Shown here: positions 25,905 through 37,907 of the stretch, piece after piece
Position numbering within the stretch: the first letter of the stretch is position 1
Layout: every line of letters starts with the position of its first letter
NCBI GenBank assembly: GCA_020796225.1
Contig: CM036753.1
Coordinates: forward strand, 81,779,941 to 81,843,940
Direction: 5' to 3'
Origin: Arion vulgaris
Lineage: Eukaryota > Mollusca > Gastropoda > Stylommatophora > Arionidae
Length of the DNA stretch: 64,000 nt
Translations under genes and position numbers: made by a program
Notes under the pieces: generated by a model
What the model saw: the letters and a program-made list of their open reading frames with translations, nothing else
What the model was told of the DNA's origin: nothing
The model's database searches: none

Positions 25905-26430
25905 TCTTTTTCTTCTGCGTTCTCACTAGATTGGGACTTTGGATTCTCTAATAAAGGCAGCCGTCTGCCTCAGATTATCAAGCCACGCCATACCGTTTGT
26001 CTTGTACGCTAGTGTAAGTGGGCCACCTCGTTCTTCTCAAGTCTGCATAGTAGGGACAGTTCTGTAGGATATAGTTCCTATGATTTCTGCTTCCCTGTTT
26101 GTGCTGACCTCTTTTCGCGGTAAGTTTTGGCCTTCCTCGTGATAGTAGGTCTGACATTCTTACTGCGTAGCTAAATCTCCGAGGCAGATTGGCGACCGTA
26201 GAATCCGTTATCCCATTTCTCATTGTGAGGGTCGTTGCACTATGTTATGCGCCTTACGGCCTGGTGCATCCGTTTTCTGCAAACATTTGTTTTGAGTGAG
26301 CTTTCCCCCAGCGGACACGTGCATCCGATTTCACCCAAACCTCCTTAGTCGCCTCTTACGACATGTGTGACAGGTAACAATGGTTTAATTCTTTACACCC
26401 CAAATTTGGGCCCCGGTAACCATTCGGGCG
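25905..26430 (-). mobile_element. family 3 SINE-like element, long form, copy 2
   Basis: The full 526-bp element in minus orientation is flanked by gcgttggataat (25893-25904) and gcgttggaaaat (26431-26442), an 11 of 12 target duplication. It aligns with 21613-22130 along its length. The 3' end reads gagaacgcagaagaaaaag, close to the gaacgcaaagaagaag end of the short form. There is no convincing coding frame. Confidence 0.9.
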
Positions 26431-26442
26431 GCGTTGGAAAAT

Positions 26443-26884
26443 AAAGAAGACTACAAACGGCTATGTCTCATTTTAAGCCAGTCGTCAGGCGCCGTATTTT
26501 TTTACAAAAGAGACGGATATGTCTGCTTCAATGCGTAGTTCAGGCGGATAGTGACCGCCTTGAGAGTTTGAACAATCTTTGTGATATTATCCAAACGTAG
26601 TGAACGCTAGACTAATTGTGTAACGAAGGAAAGGTTTTAAAGTGTCTAGAGACAAAGAACTGACTTCACTGCATCAGTTTTCCCATTCTGACATGGATAT
26701 TGTCTAGAGTATTGTACAAAGCATGAAATCCGTAGCTCTGGCAACAATCCAATGTGTCTGTTTAAAATATACGCTCGTAAACAGAACGACGCTGTCGGAT
26801 TTCAATCCCATCTTCTTCAGAACATAAGGCGAACAGCTTAACTACTTAACCAAAGTGATCCCCAATGCGAGACAGAGATGTATC
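26443..26884. other. no recognisable feature
   Basis: No coding or transposon signature that I can support. Confidence 0.4.
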
Positions 26885-27140
26885 TTAAGATATCTCATAA
26901 CCATCTTGGACAGATATTTCATAACCATGTTGGACAGATATCGCATAACCATGTTGGACAGATATCTCATAACCATGTTGGACAGATATCTCATTACCAT
27001 GTTGGACAGATATCTCATAAACATGTTGGACATATATCTCATAAACGTGTTGGACAGATATCAACTGACGTAAACCATGTTGGACAGATATCTCATAACC
27101 ATGTTGAACAGATATCCAATAACCATGTTGGACAGATATC
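26885..27140. repeat. 24-bp minisatellite, about 10 copies
   Basis: The unit is catgttggacagatatctca plus taac, with one longer unit (near 27062-27075). Its length is a multiple of 3, so several frames stay open. This does not indicate a gene. Confidence 0.92.
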
Positions 27141-27518
27141 CTTTCATACAACCATGTGTGGACAGAGCATGGTCAGATCCTTATAACTGGTTGATAACGA
27201 TAACTCGTATGGATCTTCATGAAGCCATGATCGAGAGATCAACAAGACGACTGTATCCTCAGTCTCGTTTGACAACTCATCACAGGCTGTATTTTTTAGC
27301 AAAAGAACAAAATGGATAACGGATGAAGATCGACAGCACAAATCCACTTTACACAACTGCCCCTTGTGCATAATGGTCTCCAGCTCATCTCTTCTTGTGA
27401 TTGAAAGATTAAATTTGAATGATCAACCCACTAAAGAAGATTTAGATTGCAAGTAATCCTTCCATCACGATCTCGTGTTGAATAACATCAAACTTTTGTA
27501 CTTCTAGACCATAGCCAT
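27141..27518. other. no recognisable feature
   Basis: Open frames of 75-80 codons occur on both strands (27077-27319 plus, 27144-27371 minus) without known motifs. Confidence 0.35.
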
Positions 27519-29010
27519 TTCACACAACATAAACTTTGTAACGTTCCTCCCACCCCCACTTTACACAACATAAACTTTGTAACGTTCCCTCCCACCGCCC
27601 ACTTTACACAACATAAACTTTGTAACGTTCCCCTCCCACCGCCCACTTTACACAACATAAACTTTGTAACGTTCCTCTCCCACCGCCCACTTTACACAAC
27701 ATAAACTTTGTAACGTTCCTCTCCCACCGCCCACTTTACACAACATAAACTTTGTAACGTTCCCTCCACCGCCCACTTTACACAACATAAACTTTGTAAC
27801 GTTCCTCTCCCACCGCCCACTTTACACAACATAAACTTTGTAACGTTCCTCCCACCCCCACTTTACACAACATAAACTTTGTAACGTTCCCTCCCACCCC
27901 CACTTTACACAACATAAACTTTGTAACGTTCCTCCCACCGCCCACTTTACACAACATAAACTTTGTAACGTTCCCCTCCCACCGCCCACTTTACACAACA
28001 TAAACTTTGTAACGTTCCTCTCCCACCGCCCACTTTACACAACATAAACTTTGTAACGTTCCTCTCCCACCGCCCACTTTACACAACATAAACTTTGTAA
28101 CGTTCCTCTCCCACCGCCCACTTTACACAACATAAACTTTGTAACGTTCCCCTCCCACCGCCCACTTTACACAACATAAACTTTGTAACGTTCCTCTCCC
28201 ACCGCCCACTTTACACAACATAAACTTTGTAACGTTCCCCTCCCACCGCCCACTTTACACAACATAAACTTTGTAACGTTCCCCTCCCACCGCCCACTTT
28301 ACACAACATAAACTTTGTAACGTTCCCCTCCCACCGCCCACTTTACACAACATAAACTTTGTAACGTTCCCCTCCCACCGCCCACTTTACACAACCTAAA
28401 CTTTGTAACGTTCCCCTCCCACCGCCCACTTTACACAACATAAACTTTGTAACGTTTCCCTCCCACCGCCCACTTTACACAACATAAACTTTGTAACGTT
28501 CCTCTCCCACCGCCCACTTTACACAACCTAAACTTTGTAACGTTCCTCCCACCGCTACTTTACACAACCTAAACTTTGTAACGTTCCCTCCCACCGCCCA
28601 CTTTACACAACCTAAACTTTGTAACGTTCCCCTCCCACCGCCCACTTTACACAACCTAAACTTTGTAACGTTCCCTCCCACTGCCCACTTTACACAACCT
28701 AAACTTTGTAACGTTCCTCCCACCGCCCACTTTACACAACCTAAACTTTGTAACGTTCCCCTCCCACCGCCCACTTTACACAACATAAACTTTGTAACGT
28801 TCCTCTCCCACCGCCCACTTTACACAACATCAACTTTGTAACGTTCCCTCCCACAATACGCCACTACACAACATAAACTTTGAAGTTCCTCCACCGCCAC
28901 TTTACACAATAAACTTTGTAACGTTCCTCTCCACCGCCCACTTACACACTAAACTTTAAATGATTTTCCCACGCCACTTTACACAACATAAACTTGTAAC
29001 GTCCTCTCAC
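27519..29010. repeat. 44-bp minisatellite, about 34 copies
   Basis: The unit is 43-45 bp: acacaacataaactttgtaa, cgtt, a C-rich ccctcccaccgccc and actttac. The length of the C run varies. Most differences are there, plus cataaac/cctaaac in a later subset (28390-28740). The last five or so units (from 28850) degrade by deletion. Confidence 0.96.
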
Positions 29011-29279
29011 ATTATAACAGTTTGCAACCCCTTTCAACATATTTCATCCTATTTTCTCTTTGCATAGAAATTGATATATATATTTGCAACAATGGTCAAT
29101 TTTCAAATGATTATATGAATGAAATAGAAAATTGAAGAAAAAATGGATCGTGTAAGACGGGTATAAGATGAATTTAAATGCATAATTCACATTTTAAATG
29201 AGTATTCAATCTCAAAATCATGCAAATAATATATTTAAAAATATTTATTATTAATTTCTTCTTTAAGGAGCCACCGACC

Positions 29280-29382
29280 CTAATCGCCTGAACACCCCCC
29301 AAATTCTTCTGAATCCACTATTGCCCCCTAGAAGGCTTCAGCCCCCACTGGGGGCGGAAGTACCACCCACTTTGGGAAACAG
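29280..29382. mobile_element. possible end of a hAT-type element
   Basis: Read inward from 29382, the complement gives cactgtttcccaaagtgggt followed by a G/C-rich palindromic stretch (cccccactgggggcgg). This resembles hAT-type termini of the form CAGTGTTTCCC. I found no partner end to the left, so the element is truncated or the left end has decayed. Confidence 0.45.
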
Positions 29383-29469
29383 TGTTGTAAACTGTCTTCA
29401 AAAAGAAATGATAATAAACTCTGTTTTATTAAAACTTTTACTGCCTGAAAAAAAAACAAGAATTAGACA

Positions 29470-29880
29470 GATTGGAATAAAAAATGAAACACTTCTTCAA
29501 CACGTCAGCGCAAGGTCTCACACAAGTACAACAACAAAATTATGCAAACAAGTTGAAATACTTCTTCAACACGACAGCGCAAGGTCTCACACAAGTACAA
29601 CAACAAAATTATGCAAACAAGTGATGCAATTCAACACCTGGAATTGTCAGTGCCTACACGTCCGACCGATAGCACAGACCTGACTCCTAGTGATTACCAC
29701 CTGTTCCCAAAACTACAGAAAAACTTAAAAAGCTAGCACTTCAACTGTAATGAAGAGGTGAAGTATAAAGTGAGGAAATGGTTTCAAAACGAAGCAACGA
29801 ATTATTTATGGATGGGTTTCAAATACTAGTGGCGACATTTGAGAAAATGTATTTAAATAAATGGTAGGTTTTAAAAAACA
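29470..29880 (+). pseudogene. mariner transposase remnant (C-terminal half)
   Basis: The plus strand shows LLQHDSARSHTS (around 29562-29597), the mariner block containing the second catalytic Asp. The expected proline-rich YSPDxxPSDYHLFP block follows in shifted frames (ttaccacctgttcccaaaac, about 29692-29711), then VRKWFQ. A 69-bp segment covering the QHDSARSHT block is duplicated in tandem in frame (29492 and 29561). Stops and shifts make it dead. No inverted repeats were found. Confidence 0.78.
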
Positions 29881-30153
29881 GTTGTCTCCATAAATGTGGA
29901 AATTAATATAAACTGCTCATCAGCTATTGTATCATTCAATTGTTAAATGTATATGGCAGATAACTTCAGAGTACAGAAGCAAGAAAGGTAATGTCTATTT
30001 AGAGACTGAACACATCCTCCTGATACCGAGCGTAGCTATCGGCAAACGTAAAAGATCATGCTGACACGTTTGCATATGTTTACGAGGGCTTTCAATGGAA
30101 ACAATCAAACGGATTCAGTACCAGTAAAAGTCGTCTACTGCAACCTTCATAGT

Positions 30154-31275
30154 CCTACGTGGATCTACTGTCCGGGACACACTACATGGGTCTGCTTTCA
30201 GGACGTGCTACATGGATCTGCAGTCCAGGGTATGATACATGGGTCTGCTTCCAGGACATATTACATGGATCTACTGTACAGGACATATTACATGGATCTA
30301 CTGTCCAGGACATGTTACATGGATCTACTGTCCAGGACATATTACATGGATCTACTGCACAGAACACGTACATGAATCTACTGCACAGAACAAGTTACAT
30401 GGATCTACTGCACAGAAAACGTTACATGGATCTACTGTCCAGGACATGTTACATGGATCTACTGCACAGAACACGTATCATAGATCTACTGTCCATTACA
30501 TGTTACATGGATCTACTGCACAGAACACGTTACATGGATCTACTGTCCATTACATATTACATGGATCTACTGTCCAGGACATATTACATAGATCTACTGT
30601 CCAGGACATATTACATGGATCTACTGTCCAGGACATATTACATGGATCTAATGTCCAGGACATATTACATGGATCTAATGTCCAGGACATATTACATGGA
30701 TCTAATGTCCAGGACATATTACATAGATCTACTGTCCAGGACATATTACATGGATCTACTGTCCAGGACATATTACATGGATCTAATGTCCAGGACATAT
30801 TACATGGATCTAATGTCCAGGACATGTTACATGGATCTACTGTCCAGGACATATTACATGGATCTAATGTCCAGGACATATTACATGGATCTAATGTCCA
30901 GGACATATTACATGGATCTAATGTCCAGGACATGTTACATGGATCTAATGTCCAGGACATATTACATGGATCTAATGTCCAGGACATATTACATGGATCT
31001 ACTGTCCAGGACATATTACATAGATCTACTGTCCAGGACATATTACATGGATCTACTGTCCAGGACATATTACATGGATCTAATGTCCAGGACATATTAC
31101 ATGGATCTACTGTCCAGGACATATTACATGGATCTAATGTCCAGGACATATTACATGGATCTAATGTCCAGGACATATTACATGGATCTAATGTCCAGGG
31201 CGTGTTTCATAGATCTACTGTCTAGGACACATATCATAGATCTGCTGTCCAGGACATGTTTCATAAATCTACTGT
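30154..31275. repeat. 27-bp minisatellite, about 41 copies
   Basis: The unit is ggatctactgtccaggacat plus attacat. Variants are ctactg/ctaatg, acatatt/acatgtt and, at the left end, cacagaacacg. The 27-bp length (9 codons) keeps frames of 328-373 codons open on the plus strand. This is a by-product of the period, not a gene. Confidence 0.96.
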
Positions 31276-31719
31276 CTTGAAAACTCAAATATCCGCTGTC
31301 ATCAGAGAGCAATCAGACTTCATCTAAACATGAAGTGTTACAAATAACAAATGAAAGTCTACAAATGCTCAACAGCCTTGTTTGGTACGTGGTACAGCAA
31401 ATTGCTGAGACATCTGGGCTTGAAGAAATCTGGAATCACAATATAGGCTAGTAAGACTTGGCTTCTCAGCGGTAGTGATCCACGGGAACACACCAGTAAG
31501 CACACTTTTCAGCATTTGCTTGGATTGACTAAGGAGATATGTGTATGTCTGACGAGCAATGATTTCAGTTAACTGATAAAATCACAATTAACCACACAGT
31601 AGTTTTATTATACATAAGACTTATAATTAATGGTTATGTTATATGTTATGGTATGCGATCGACGTCATGGCACATTGGGCATTCCCATTCGTGCTCTGTC
31701 CTCCGTTGCAGCAGCCATC
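31276..31719. other. no recognisable feature
   Basis: No coding or transposon signature that I can support, though the right part may be the 3' end of the RNase H-bearing element next to it. Confidence 0.35.
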
Positions 31720-32358
31720 CTAATTCCAATTGCTCACAGTACCCATGAGAAGTTGATTACTATATCTTCTCTCTCTACCACAAAGACGACACTGTCTGGC
31801 ATGTCCAAACTTAACGCCTAATTCTCGAACTCGTTCCAGTGTCTGAGACCCACCCATGTCACACAATTGAGAGCGTACCGCATTGATGATATCGGCTTTG
31901 TCCATACTTCTGCCCACTTGAGTCGGGGCATTGTTTGCAAGAGAGTCAGCACGCTCGTTATCCCGCTCTCCAGCATGTCCAAACATGTACAGCTAAGTCA
32001 TTTTCTTGAGATGTGATCTCCGAATGATGTCCACCCATTCCACACGCATACTTCCAGATTCAATCAGTTGAAGCATATTCATCGAGCCTGATATGATGAT
32101 CATATGGGTAACCTGCTGCTCAGCCACCCATGACAGAGCCCTGGAGGCAGCGGGGATCTCCATAGGCATGCTCGATGTCGTTGTCTCGAAAGCCCCGCAG
32201 TCCTCAAGACGTGTGCGACAGTTTCGTTGTGCTGAGAAAGCCCACGATGATCAGGTGCCACATTTGACAGAGCCATCGGTGTAGATAATGATATCACCTG
32301 GATGGGAGTGCTGGTCCACGAGTGCAAGAATTTCCGCATTGACGACGCCCGGGGCCAT
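31720..32358 (-). pseudogene. RNase H domain remnant of a retroelement
   Basis: The minus strand reads MAPGVVNAEILALVDQ, then DIIIYTDGSV (the YTDGS active-site block), then ASRALSWVAEQQ, then FGHAGERDNERADSLANNAP (the GHxGxxxNExAD block), then a Cys-containing tail, QCRLCGRERRYSNQ, ending at 31720. Two in-frame stops break it. This layout, RNase H followed by a short Cys/His tail, fits the C-terminus of an I- or R1-type LINE. A cellular RNase H is less likely. No reverse transcriptase is seen upstream within the window. Confidence 0.8.
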
Positions 32359-32688
32359 TCTCTACAGTGGTGTCCAAGTGTACTGACAACACTGTCGTAA
32401 GCAGTCATATTCTCTGATATATGCATCCATTCTTCACCATACCTTCAATTAATGGTTAAGTGAGCTCAGTGACAGTATTTGACTTATGATAAGTGAATCC
32501 TTTATCGCTCTACACATAGTGCAGACATTAATATCCACAACTTATGCAGATGTAGTCGATGTTACGTGAGACGTTATAAGAATCACGTCGTCTGACCAGA
32601 CCTTCATATGTCACCAGACCGCTTAAAGTCAACTGTACCATTAATACAAATCATATATTGGCAATAAGATGGTGTAACGCTATAGCTC

Positions 32689-32691
<3 letters not shown>

Positions 32692-32725
<34 letters not shown>

Positions 32726-32900
32726 TATTCCTCTCTCATACCATTACACTTTACATAGGGCCTTCAAGCAATTTCTCCATATCCGCTATATACTTGGAAA
32801 CTCGTCTAATCTCTTCTATAGAATTAATTCCGATATTTCTTACTTCTCTCAGAAAGGTTTGTTTCAGTGTATCCCTATTGCATTTGTTCCTTATTTTAAC
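32692..32900 (-). mobile_element. 3' end of the RTE-like LINE
   Basis: An (ATT)n tail at 32692-32727 is followed by the complement of ccctatgtaaagtgtaatgg, gagaaattgc and a degraded C-terminal segment. It aligns with the ends at 42000-42140 and 62290-62470. The LINE is 5'-truncated. Confidence 0.82.
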
Positions 32901-33084
32901 CCTTTGCCTCCCATTTTTGTTGCTGGTTTGTTATTCTTTGAGTATTGTTATCAGAGTATGTCCAACATATCTCTACCTTCTCTTTCTTAAAACAGTTGTT
33001 ACTAGTGCTTGGCCAGACATTTCTCTGATTTCATTACCTATCCTCAATTGTCCCAATTTATGATCATTATTTTTTATCGTTAAT

Positions 33085-33540
33085 AATATATCGTCTTCAT
33101 CAAATAGCTTGTCTTGAGCAGAACTCTACGACTGTAACCGTCCTTCGAAAATTCTCTTTCTCATAGGCCAGATGTACGCCTCTGCTGCCATCATGCTCAA
33201 ATCATGTTACATCCTGAATTCATCTTCTCTGTAATCTTCCTGTTCTCCTTTTTGCAGAAATGTTTTTCCCTAATGGTCTTTTCCAACCCTTCGTGTCGTT
33301 TTATATGTGCAAAATATCTCACCTTTCTCATTCTAATTTGTAGCATCAGCTATTTTTCTTTGATTTTGAGTTGTTTATACTGGACATTATTTACTTGTTC
33401 TCTGTTTATAGTATACAGAGGACACTTCTGTTACACTTATATTCAAAAGCACATGTATGTCTGTCTTCCTAAATGTCCATGCTTGACACCTATATGTTGC
33501 CACTGAGAATATGCATGCTCTTAATATTTTGATCGTTGTT
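33085..33540 (-). pseudogene. LINE ORF2 C-terminal fragment
   Basis: The minus strand shows ILRACIFSVATYRCQAW near 33520, then a degraded WTxxxx segment, RRVGKDH near 33280 and a 3' end matching ggacaagctatttgatga (33100, complement). Neighbouring copies of the same type lie at 36178 (minus), 37375 (plus) and 55035 (plus). Many stops and shifts. Confidence 0.72.
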
Positions 33541-34329
33541 TTTAATACTATGTAAAATATATAAATCTTTGAGACATATCTTATCTTAATTGTATTTACT
33601 TTTATATTCGTTCGTTTGTTTGTCCAAATTGTTGTTCTTTATTTCTTTTGTTTCTTCGTTGATGACATCCTGTTAGTCTCGAGAGACAAAGAAGTTAGCC
33701 TCCGTGTGTCTTGATGAGGGTAGAGGGTTGGACGAGAAGGGTTTATGTGTCCTTGATATGTACTGACGAACGTGTGAGTGTCATCTCTATGGTCATTTTT
33801 TATATTTGTTATATTAATTATTACTGTTGCTATATGGCAGTTCATTTCAATCTAACCAACTGATAAACCTAAGACAACGACACCCATTGATACAGCCTCA
33901 CACGTATCAGCAGTTGTCAGAGAATTACTCAATGCAAAGATATAATATATTATGGTCTCAGATTCCGGATTTGATCTAGCGATTTACTTCAAAACCTTCC
34001 CAAATAATTTGGATGGCCTTGTGGAGGTCTACTTTTCTTTTCTCATTACCAGTTTGCCTTTAAGCTTTCCGTCTTTCAATCAATGTCATCTCTTATTACG
34101 TGTTCTAAATTTGGTATTTGTCTAATCTGTCCAAGATATACATCCTAAGATATATATGATAAGATCTCCATTTACTTTACATGTATCCCTCACGTACTAT
34201 TTATACCTGCTCAAATATGCGTTTAGCGTATTCATTTAATCATCTTACTTCTACGCTTAATGAACAGCTTATCTCTTCTATCAGATTATTCTAACTTATT
34301 TACAGTCCGACTTTATTTCTACTAATGCT
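33541..34329. other. unassigned AT-rich DNA
   Basis: Weak LINE-like similarity is possible on the minus strand near 34000-34160, but no motif is clear. Confidence 0.3.
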
Positions 34330-34392
34330 GATATATATTTATTATATATATATATATATATATATTAACTTTATTTCTCTCTCTCTCTCTCA
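34330..34392. repeat. (TA)n and (CT)n microsatellites
   Basis: A TA run is followed by attaactttattt and then a CT run. Confidence 0.85.
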
Positions 34393-34700
34393 CTCGTGCG
34401 TTGTAACTCTGGTTGAGGCATAGGTCAGTCAACTCATACCAAAACTTCCAATCTTTAGCGATGTCTTGCAGCTACTAGCCTCCCTTTTCGATATTATTAA
34501 GTAATCTCTCTTTCCAGATTTCTTCTCCGTATATTTCTAGGCTTCCCTCACTTTTGTTTACCATGCAGGTTTCAATGAAGAGTCCTTCTTGTTATATTCC
34601 TTAAGGTTTTCAAGGCTGTTTGGTCAGCATTTTTCTTCACCTCCTAAAAACAATTGGATTTGTACTAGTGCTGATAGTAATGATAAATATATTTTCTAAC
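34393..34700 (-). pseudogene. possible LINE C-terminal remnant
   Basis: The minus-strand translation includes LQDIAKDWKFWYELTDLC, reminiscent of the LAxDRxxWRxLV end of LINE ORF2. The rest is too decayed to confirm. Confidence 0.3.
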
Positions 34701-34750
34701 TTTCCAGATTATCACTGTGTTCTTGGATCATATTGAATATTCAACGTTTA

Positions 34751-35071
34751 TGGGTGGAGGATACAAAGACGATAACGTTATCTGTGAGTGGGGGATATAG
34801 AGACGAGCACTTTATCTGTGAGTGGGGGATATAGAGACGAGCACTTTATCTGTGAGTGGGGGATACAAAGACGATAACTTTATCTGTTAGTGGGGGATAC
34901 AAACATTATAACGTTATCTGTGAGTGGGGGATACAAACATTATAACGTTATCTGTGAGTGGGGGATACAAACATTATAACGTTATCTGTGAGTGGGGGAT
35001 ACAAACATTATAACGTTATCTGTGAGTGGGGGATACAGAGACGATAACGTTATCTGAGAGAGGGGGATACA
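34751..35071. repeat. 34-bp minisatellite, about 9 copies
   Basis: The unit is gagtgggggatacaaacatt plus ataacgttatctgt. A variant with agagacgagcactt occupies the second and third units. Confidence 0.93.
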
Positions 35072-35474
35072 GAATGTTAGTATTGTTAGACTGTTAGTAT
35101 TTTTATAAAGTTTGTCCTGGACTACTACCAGTAACGAGAAGATATGCTTTCTCAGTTCCTCATATCTAGAATACTTTTGTAACAAATGTTATGCAATAAT
35201 TTAGTCTGCTCCAAAGTCATACACATTTAGAACTTCATATCTTCATCTCCCTTATCAGATGTTATACACCTTAGTCGGTTATCGATAAGTATTTTAGTAC
35301 AATGACGAGTTTGAAAATAATATTCTTATATCAACAGTATTGAGGCTTACTTACTTCCATCTTGTCAGACAAGACTTTTTTCGCGGCGTGGTGTGGTTAC
35401 CTTCTTTTATAAATTGTGTCCATGGAACCATACACAATCTGGGCACGGAAATTGGATCAAAATAAGATATTATC

Positions 35475-35700
35475 TTTCCCTTACATCATCATCAAGTAGC
35501 TTGTGCTTTCCAAAACTTGGCTCCCATGACAGAAGTCCTGAAAAACTCCTCACTCTGTGCAAGATGACCGACGTCAGTAGCGGTCATTCTCAGATCGGCA
35601 ATGCCATCTTGCATCTATCGTATACTTTGTCTTCCTCCTCTAATTCTTCTTTCAGACACCATTCCCTTCAAAATTATCTTCTCTATGCACTCATTTTTGA
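35475..35700 (-). pseudogene. LINE ORF2 C-terminal fragment
   Basis: The minus strand reads IEKIILKGMVSERRIRGG, then ADLRMTATDVGHLAQ, then SVMGAKFWKAQAT and stop, followed by a (GAT)n-like tail at 35487. This is the LEGMVPGRRGRGR / LRMTAxDAGHLA / SVMGAKFRKGQAT end of the LINE type also seen at 56683 (minus). Its upstream part runs straight into the 53-bp minisatellite. Confidence 0.8.
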
Positions 35701-36013
35701 TTACCCTCAGATAAATGTTCGTATTTGACGACATTAAACAAATGATGTATTGATTACCCTCAGATAAATGTTCGTATTTGACGACATTAAACAAATGATG
35801 TGTTGATTACCCTAAGATAAATGTTCGTATTTGACGACATTAAACAAATGATGTGTTGATTACCCTAAGATAAATGTTCGTATTTGACGACATTAAACAA
35901 ATGATGTGTTGATTACCCTCAGATAAATGTTCGTATTTGACGACATTAAACAAATGATGTATTGATTACCCTAAGATAAATGTTCGTATTTGACGACATT
36001 AAACAAATGATGT
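35699..36013 (-). repeat. 53-bp minisatellite starting inside a LINE
   Basis: Six 53-bp units (315 bp). The first unit begins within the LINE fragment at the place encoding the degraded RRIKYFGHIKR motif (complement: cgtcaaatacgaacatttat). Part of each unit is therefore LINE coding sequence. The right flank shows no LINE. Confidence 0.75.
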
Positions 36014-36177
36014 AGACTTAGAAAACTTTCCAAAAGGAAAACAAAAAGTCCCAAGTAAACCATCGTACAAATTACAAAACTAATTCCAATTGTTTTATGA
36101 ATATATGTTATAAAGAATCACCACTTGACAAAATGCATAAACAAAAAGACAATCTTGAAATAAGTCAAAAGTATGTC

Positions 36178-36357
36178 ATCATCAAATAGCTTGTCCTGAA
36201 TTAGAACTTTGCCACCCCAACAATCCTTCGAAATTTCTCTCTCGTAAGTCAGATGTCCCGCCTCTGCAACCGTCATGTTCAAACCACCAGTTACGTCCCG
36301 AATCCATCTTTTTCGTGGTCTTCCTCTTCTCCAGCCCTTCGTGTCGTTTTATTTATT
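36178..36357 (-). pseudogene. LINE 3' fragment interrupted by a SINE
   Basis: The complement reads aaaacgacacgaagggctgg at the 5' side, then gaagaggaagaccacg, and ends ggacaagctatttgatgatg. It matches the 3' parts at 33085 and 37375. The left border is the 3' end. The other border is the target duplication of the SINE at 36371. Confidence 0.75.
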
Positions 36358-36370
36358 ACACGAGTATGTA

Positions 36371-36648
36371 AGTAAAGTAAAAGTAAAGGAACCCTTTCAT
36401 ACCTCGTGGTATATGGGGCAATACAGTGTTAGGCCTGTATTTTTATTGACGGTCGGCACACGATGGGTGATGTGGTCAGCATCACACCGGCCGCCTTTAC
36501 TTCCCAAAGCATGTCTGGTACTCAGTTGAGGCTGGATCGACCTGAGAGCCGTCGCGGTCGGAAAAATTCCACGCCCACTGCGGGAGTTGAACCCGGACCA
36601 CCAGCCTTGAGAAGCGAGTTCACTAACAACTACGCTACCGCGGCTCTC
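36371..36648 (-). mobile_element. tRNA-type SINE, family 2
   Basis: Read on the minus strand, it begins gagagccgcggtagcgtagt (A-box region) and has ggtccgggttcaactcccg (B box GGTTCAACTCC) about 45 bases later, the spacing of a pol III promoter from a tRNA. A body of about 200 bp ends in a tail of ctttacttttactttactt type. A perfect 13-bp target duplication, acacgagtatgta, flanks it at 36358-36370 and 36649-36661. The window has no second copy. Confidence 0.92.
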
Positions 36649-36661
36649 ACACGAGTATGTA

Positions 36662-37374
36662 GCTTAGATAATATCACGCATTAATCAAATTAATATGAAA
36701 TTCTTAGATCCACCTAAGCGTTCTACAATAATATGTAATATCCTTATCTTCTACAGAGAGAATAAACTTGTTCACCTCGTATGTCGATCGTCAAAGTAAA
36801 CAGTGTTACATAAATAAATATCTCATTATCTTTCTTACCTGCGATACTCTGTTTATACAATGTTTACATGTTTTACCTTCAACACAAACATTATAATTTA
36901 TTGATTATTTCTGTTTTGTGTTTAAAGAAAAGAAACAGTACTATTGGCAATATAAATGTTAAATTCAACGTAATACTAGATAAACTAGAATGTGATACTT
37001 GTAACGAATAAATTTTGCCAGCACAACATTAAAGCATTAATTACCAAATTCTGAAGTCTTTTCCTGCTTGTCTGTCTGGTTTGACCATGTACCGCAGACT
37101 ACGCAATAATTTGCTTTATTGTCAAGTGAGTTCTAAATTAACGTTTAACACACTGTGATAGTTATCAGTTTTAATTTATTCTTTAAGATTTTGTTAAATT
37201 ATGATTAAACTACTTTTAATTATCTACAAAATTAAATTAAATTAATCAAACTTAGTTTTCAAGAAAGAAAGATAAAGCTAACTTTGTACATATACTTGCA
37301 GAGGGAGAAAAGTGAGTAAAAACTACTTGAACAAAAGCGTCATTTTCAATGCGATAGATGAAGTGTAGAGGAAC
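36662..37374. other. no recognisable feature
   Basis: AT-rich DNA without supported features. Confidence 0.4.
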
Positions 37375-37850
37375 TGATAGAAAAAACAAAGATCAGAATA
37401 CTAAGAGCATGCATATTCCCAGTGGAAATATATGGGTGTGAAGCATGTACAATTAACAAGGCAGTGGAAAAACATATATGTGCTTTTGAATATAAGTGAT
37501 ACAGAAAAGTCATCCGTATATCATTAACAGAGAGGAGAACATATAGATCTATCCAGAAAGAAGTCAAAATCAAAGAAAATTGGCTGATTCTACGAATAAG
37601 AATGAGAAAATTGAAGTATTTTGGACATGTTGAGACACGAAGGGCTGGAGAATCATGGGATGAGGCATCCCGGCAGAGAGTAAAAAAGGAAGACCACTGA
37701 CAAGATGGATTCAGGATGTAACTGATGGTTTGAACATAACCGCTGCAGAGGAAGGACATCTGGCCAATGAGAGAGAGAAATTCTGAAGGTATGGTAAGGG
37801 TGGCAAAGTTCTGCTCTGGACATGCTATTTGAAGATGATGAGATGACGCG
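37375..37850 (+). pseudogene. LINE ORF2 C-terminal fragment
   Basis: The plus strand reads IRILRACIFPVEIYGCEACT, then KHICAFEYK, then a degraded RKVIRISLTERRTY, VKIKENWLI, RKLKYFGHVETR, and a 3' end ggtggcaaagttctgctctg followed by gacatgctatttgaagatga. Several stops and shifts. It directly precedes the 49-bp array. Confidence 0.82.
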
Positions 37851-37907
37851 TAGAATGCTTGATGTTTTAAATAATGTCAATAATATCAGATATCTCGTTA
37901 TGTAGAT

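Noticed and set aside
29010..29382. Complete hAT element with both ends
   Set aside because: Only the right end looks convincing. acagtttgcaacccc at 29018 is too different to be the partner end.
30159..31280. 373-codon repeat protein
   Set aside because: Produced by a 27-bp tandem repeat that is open in several frames on both strands. No sign of coding selection.
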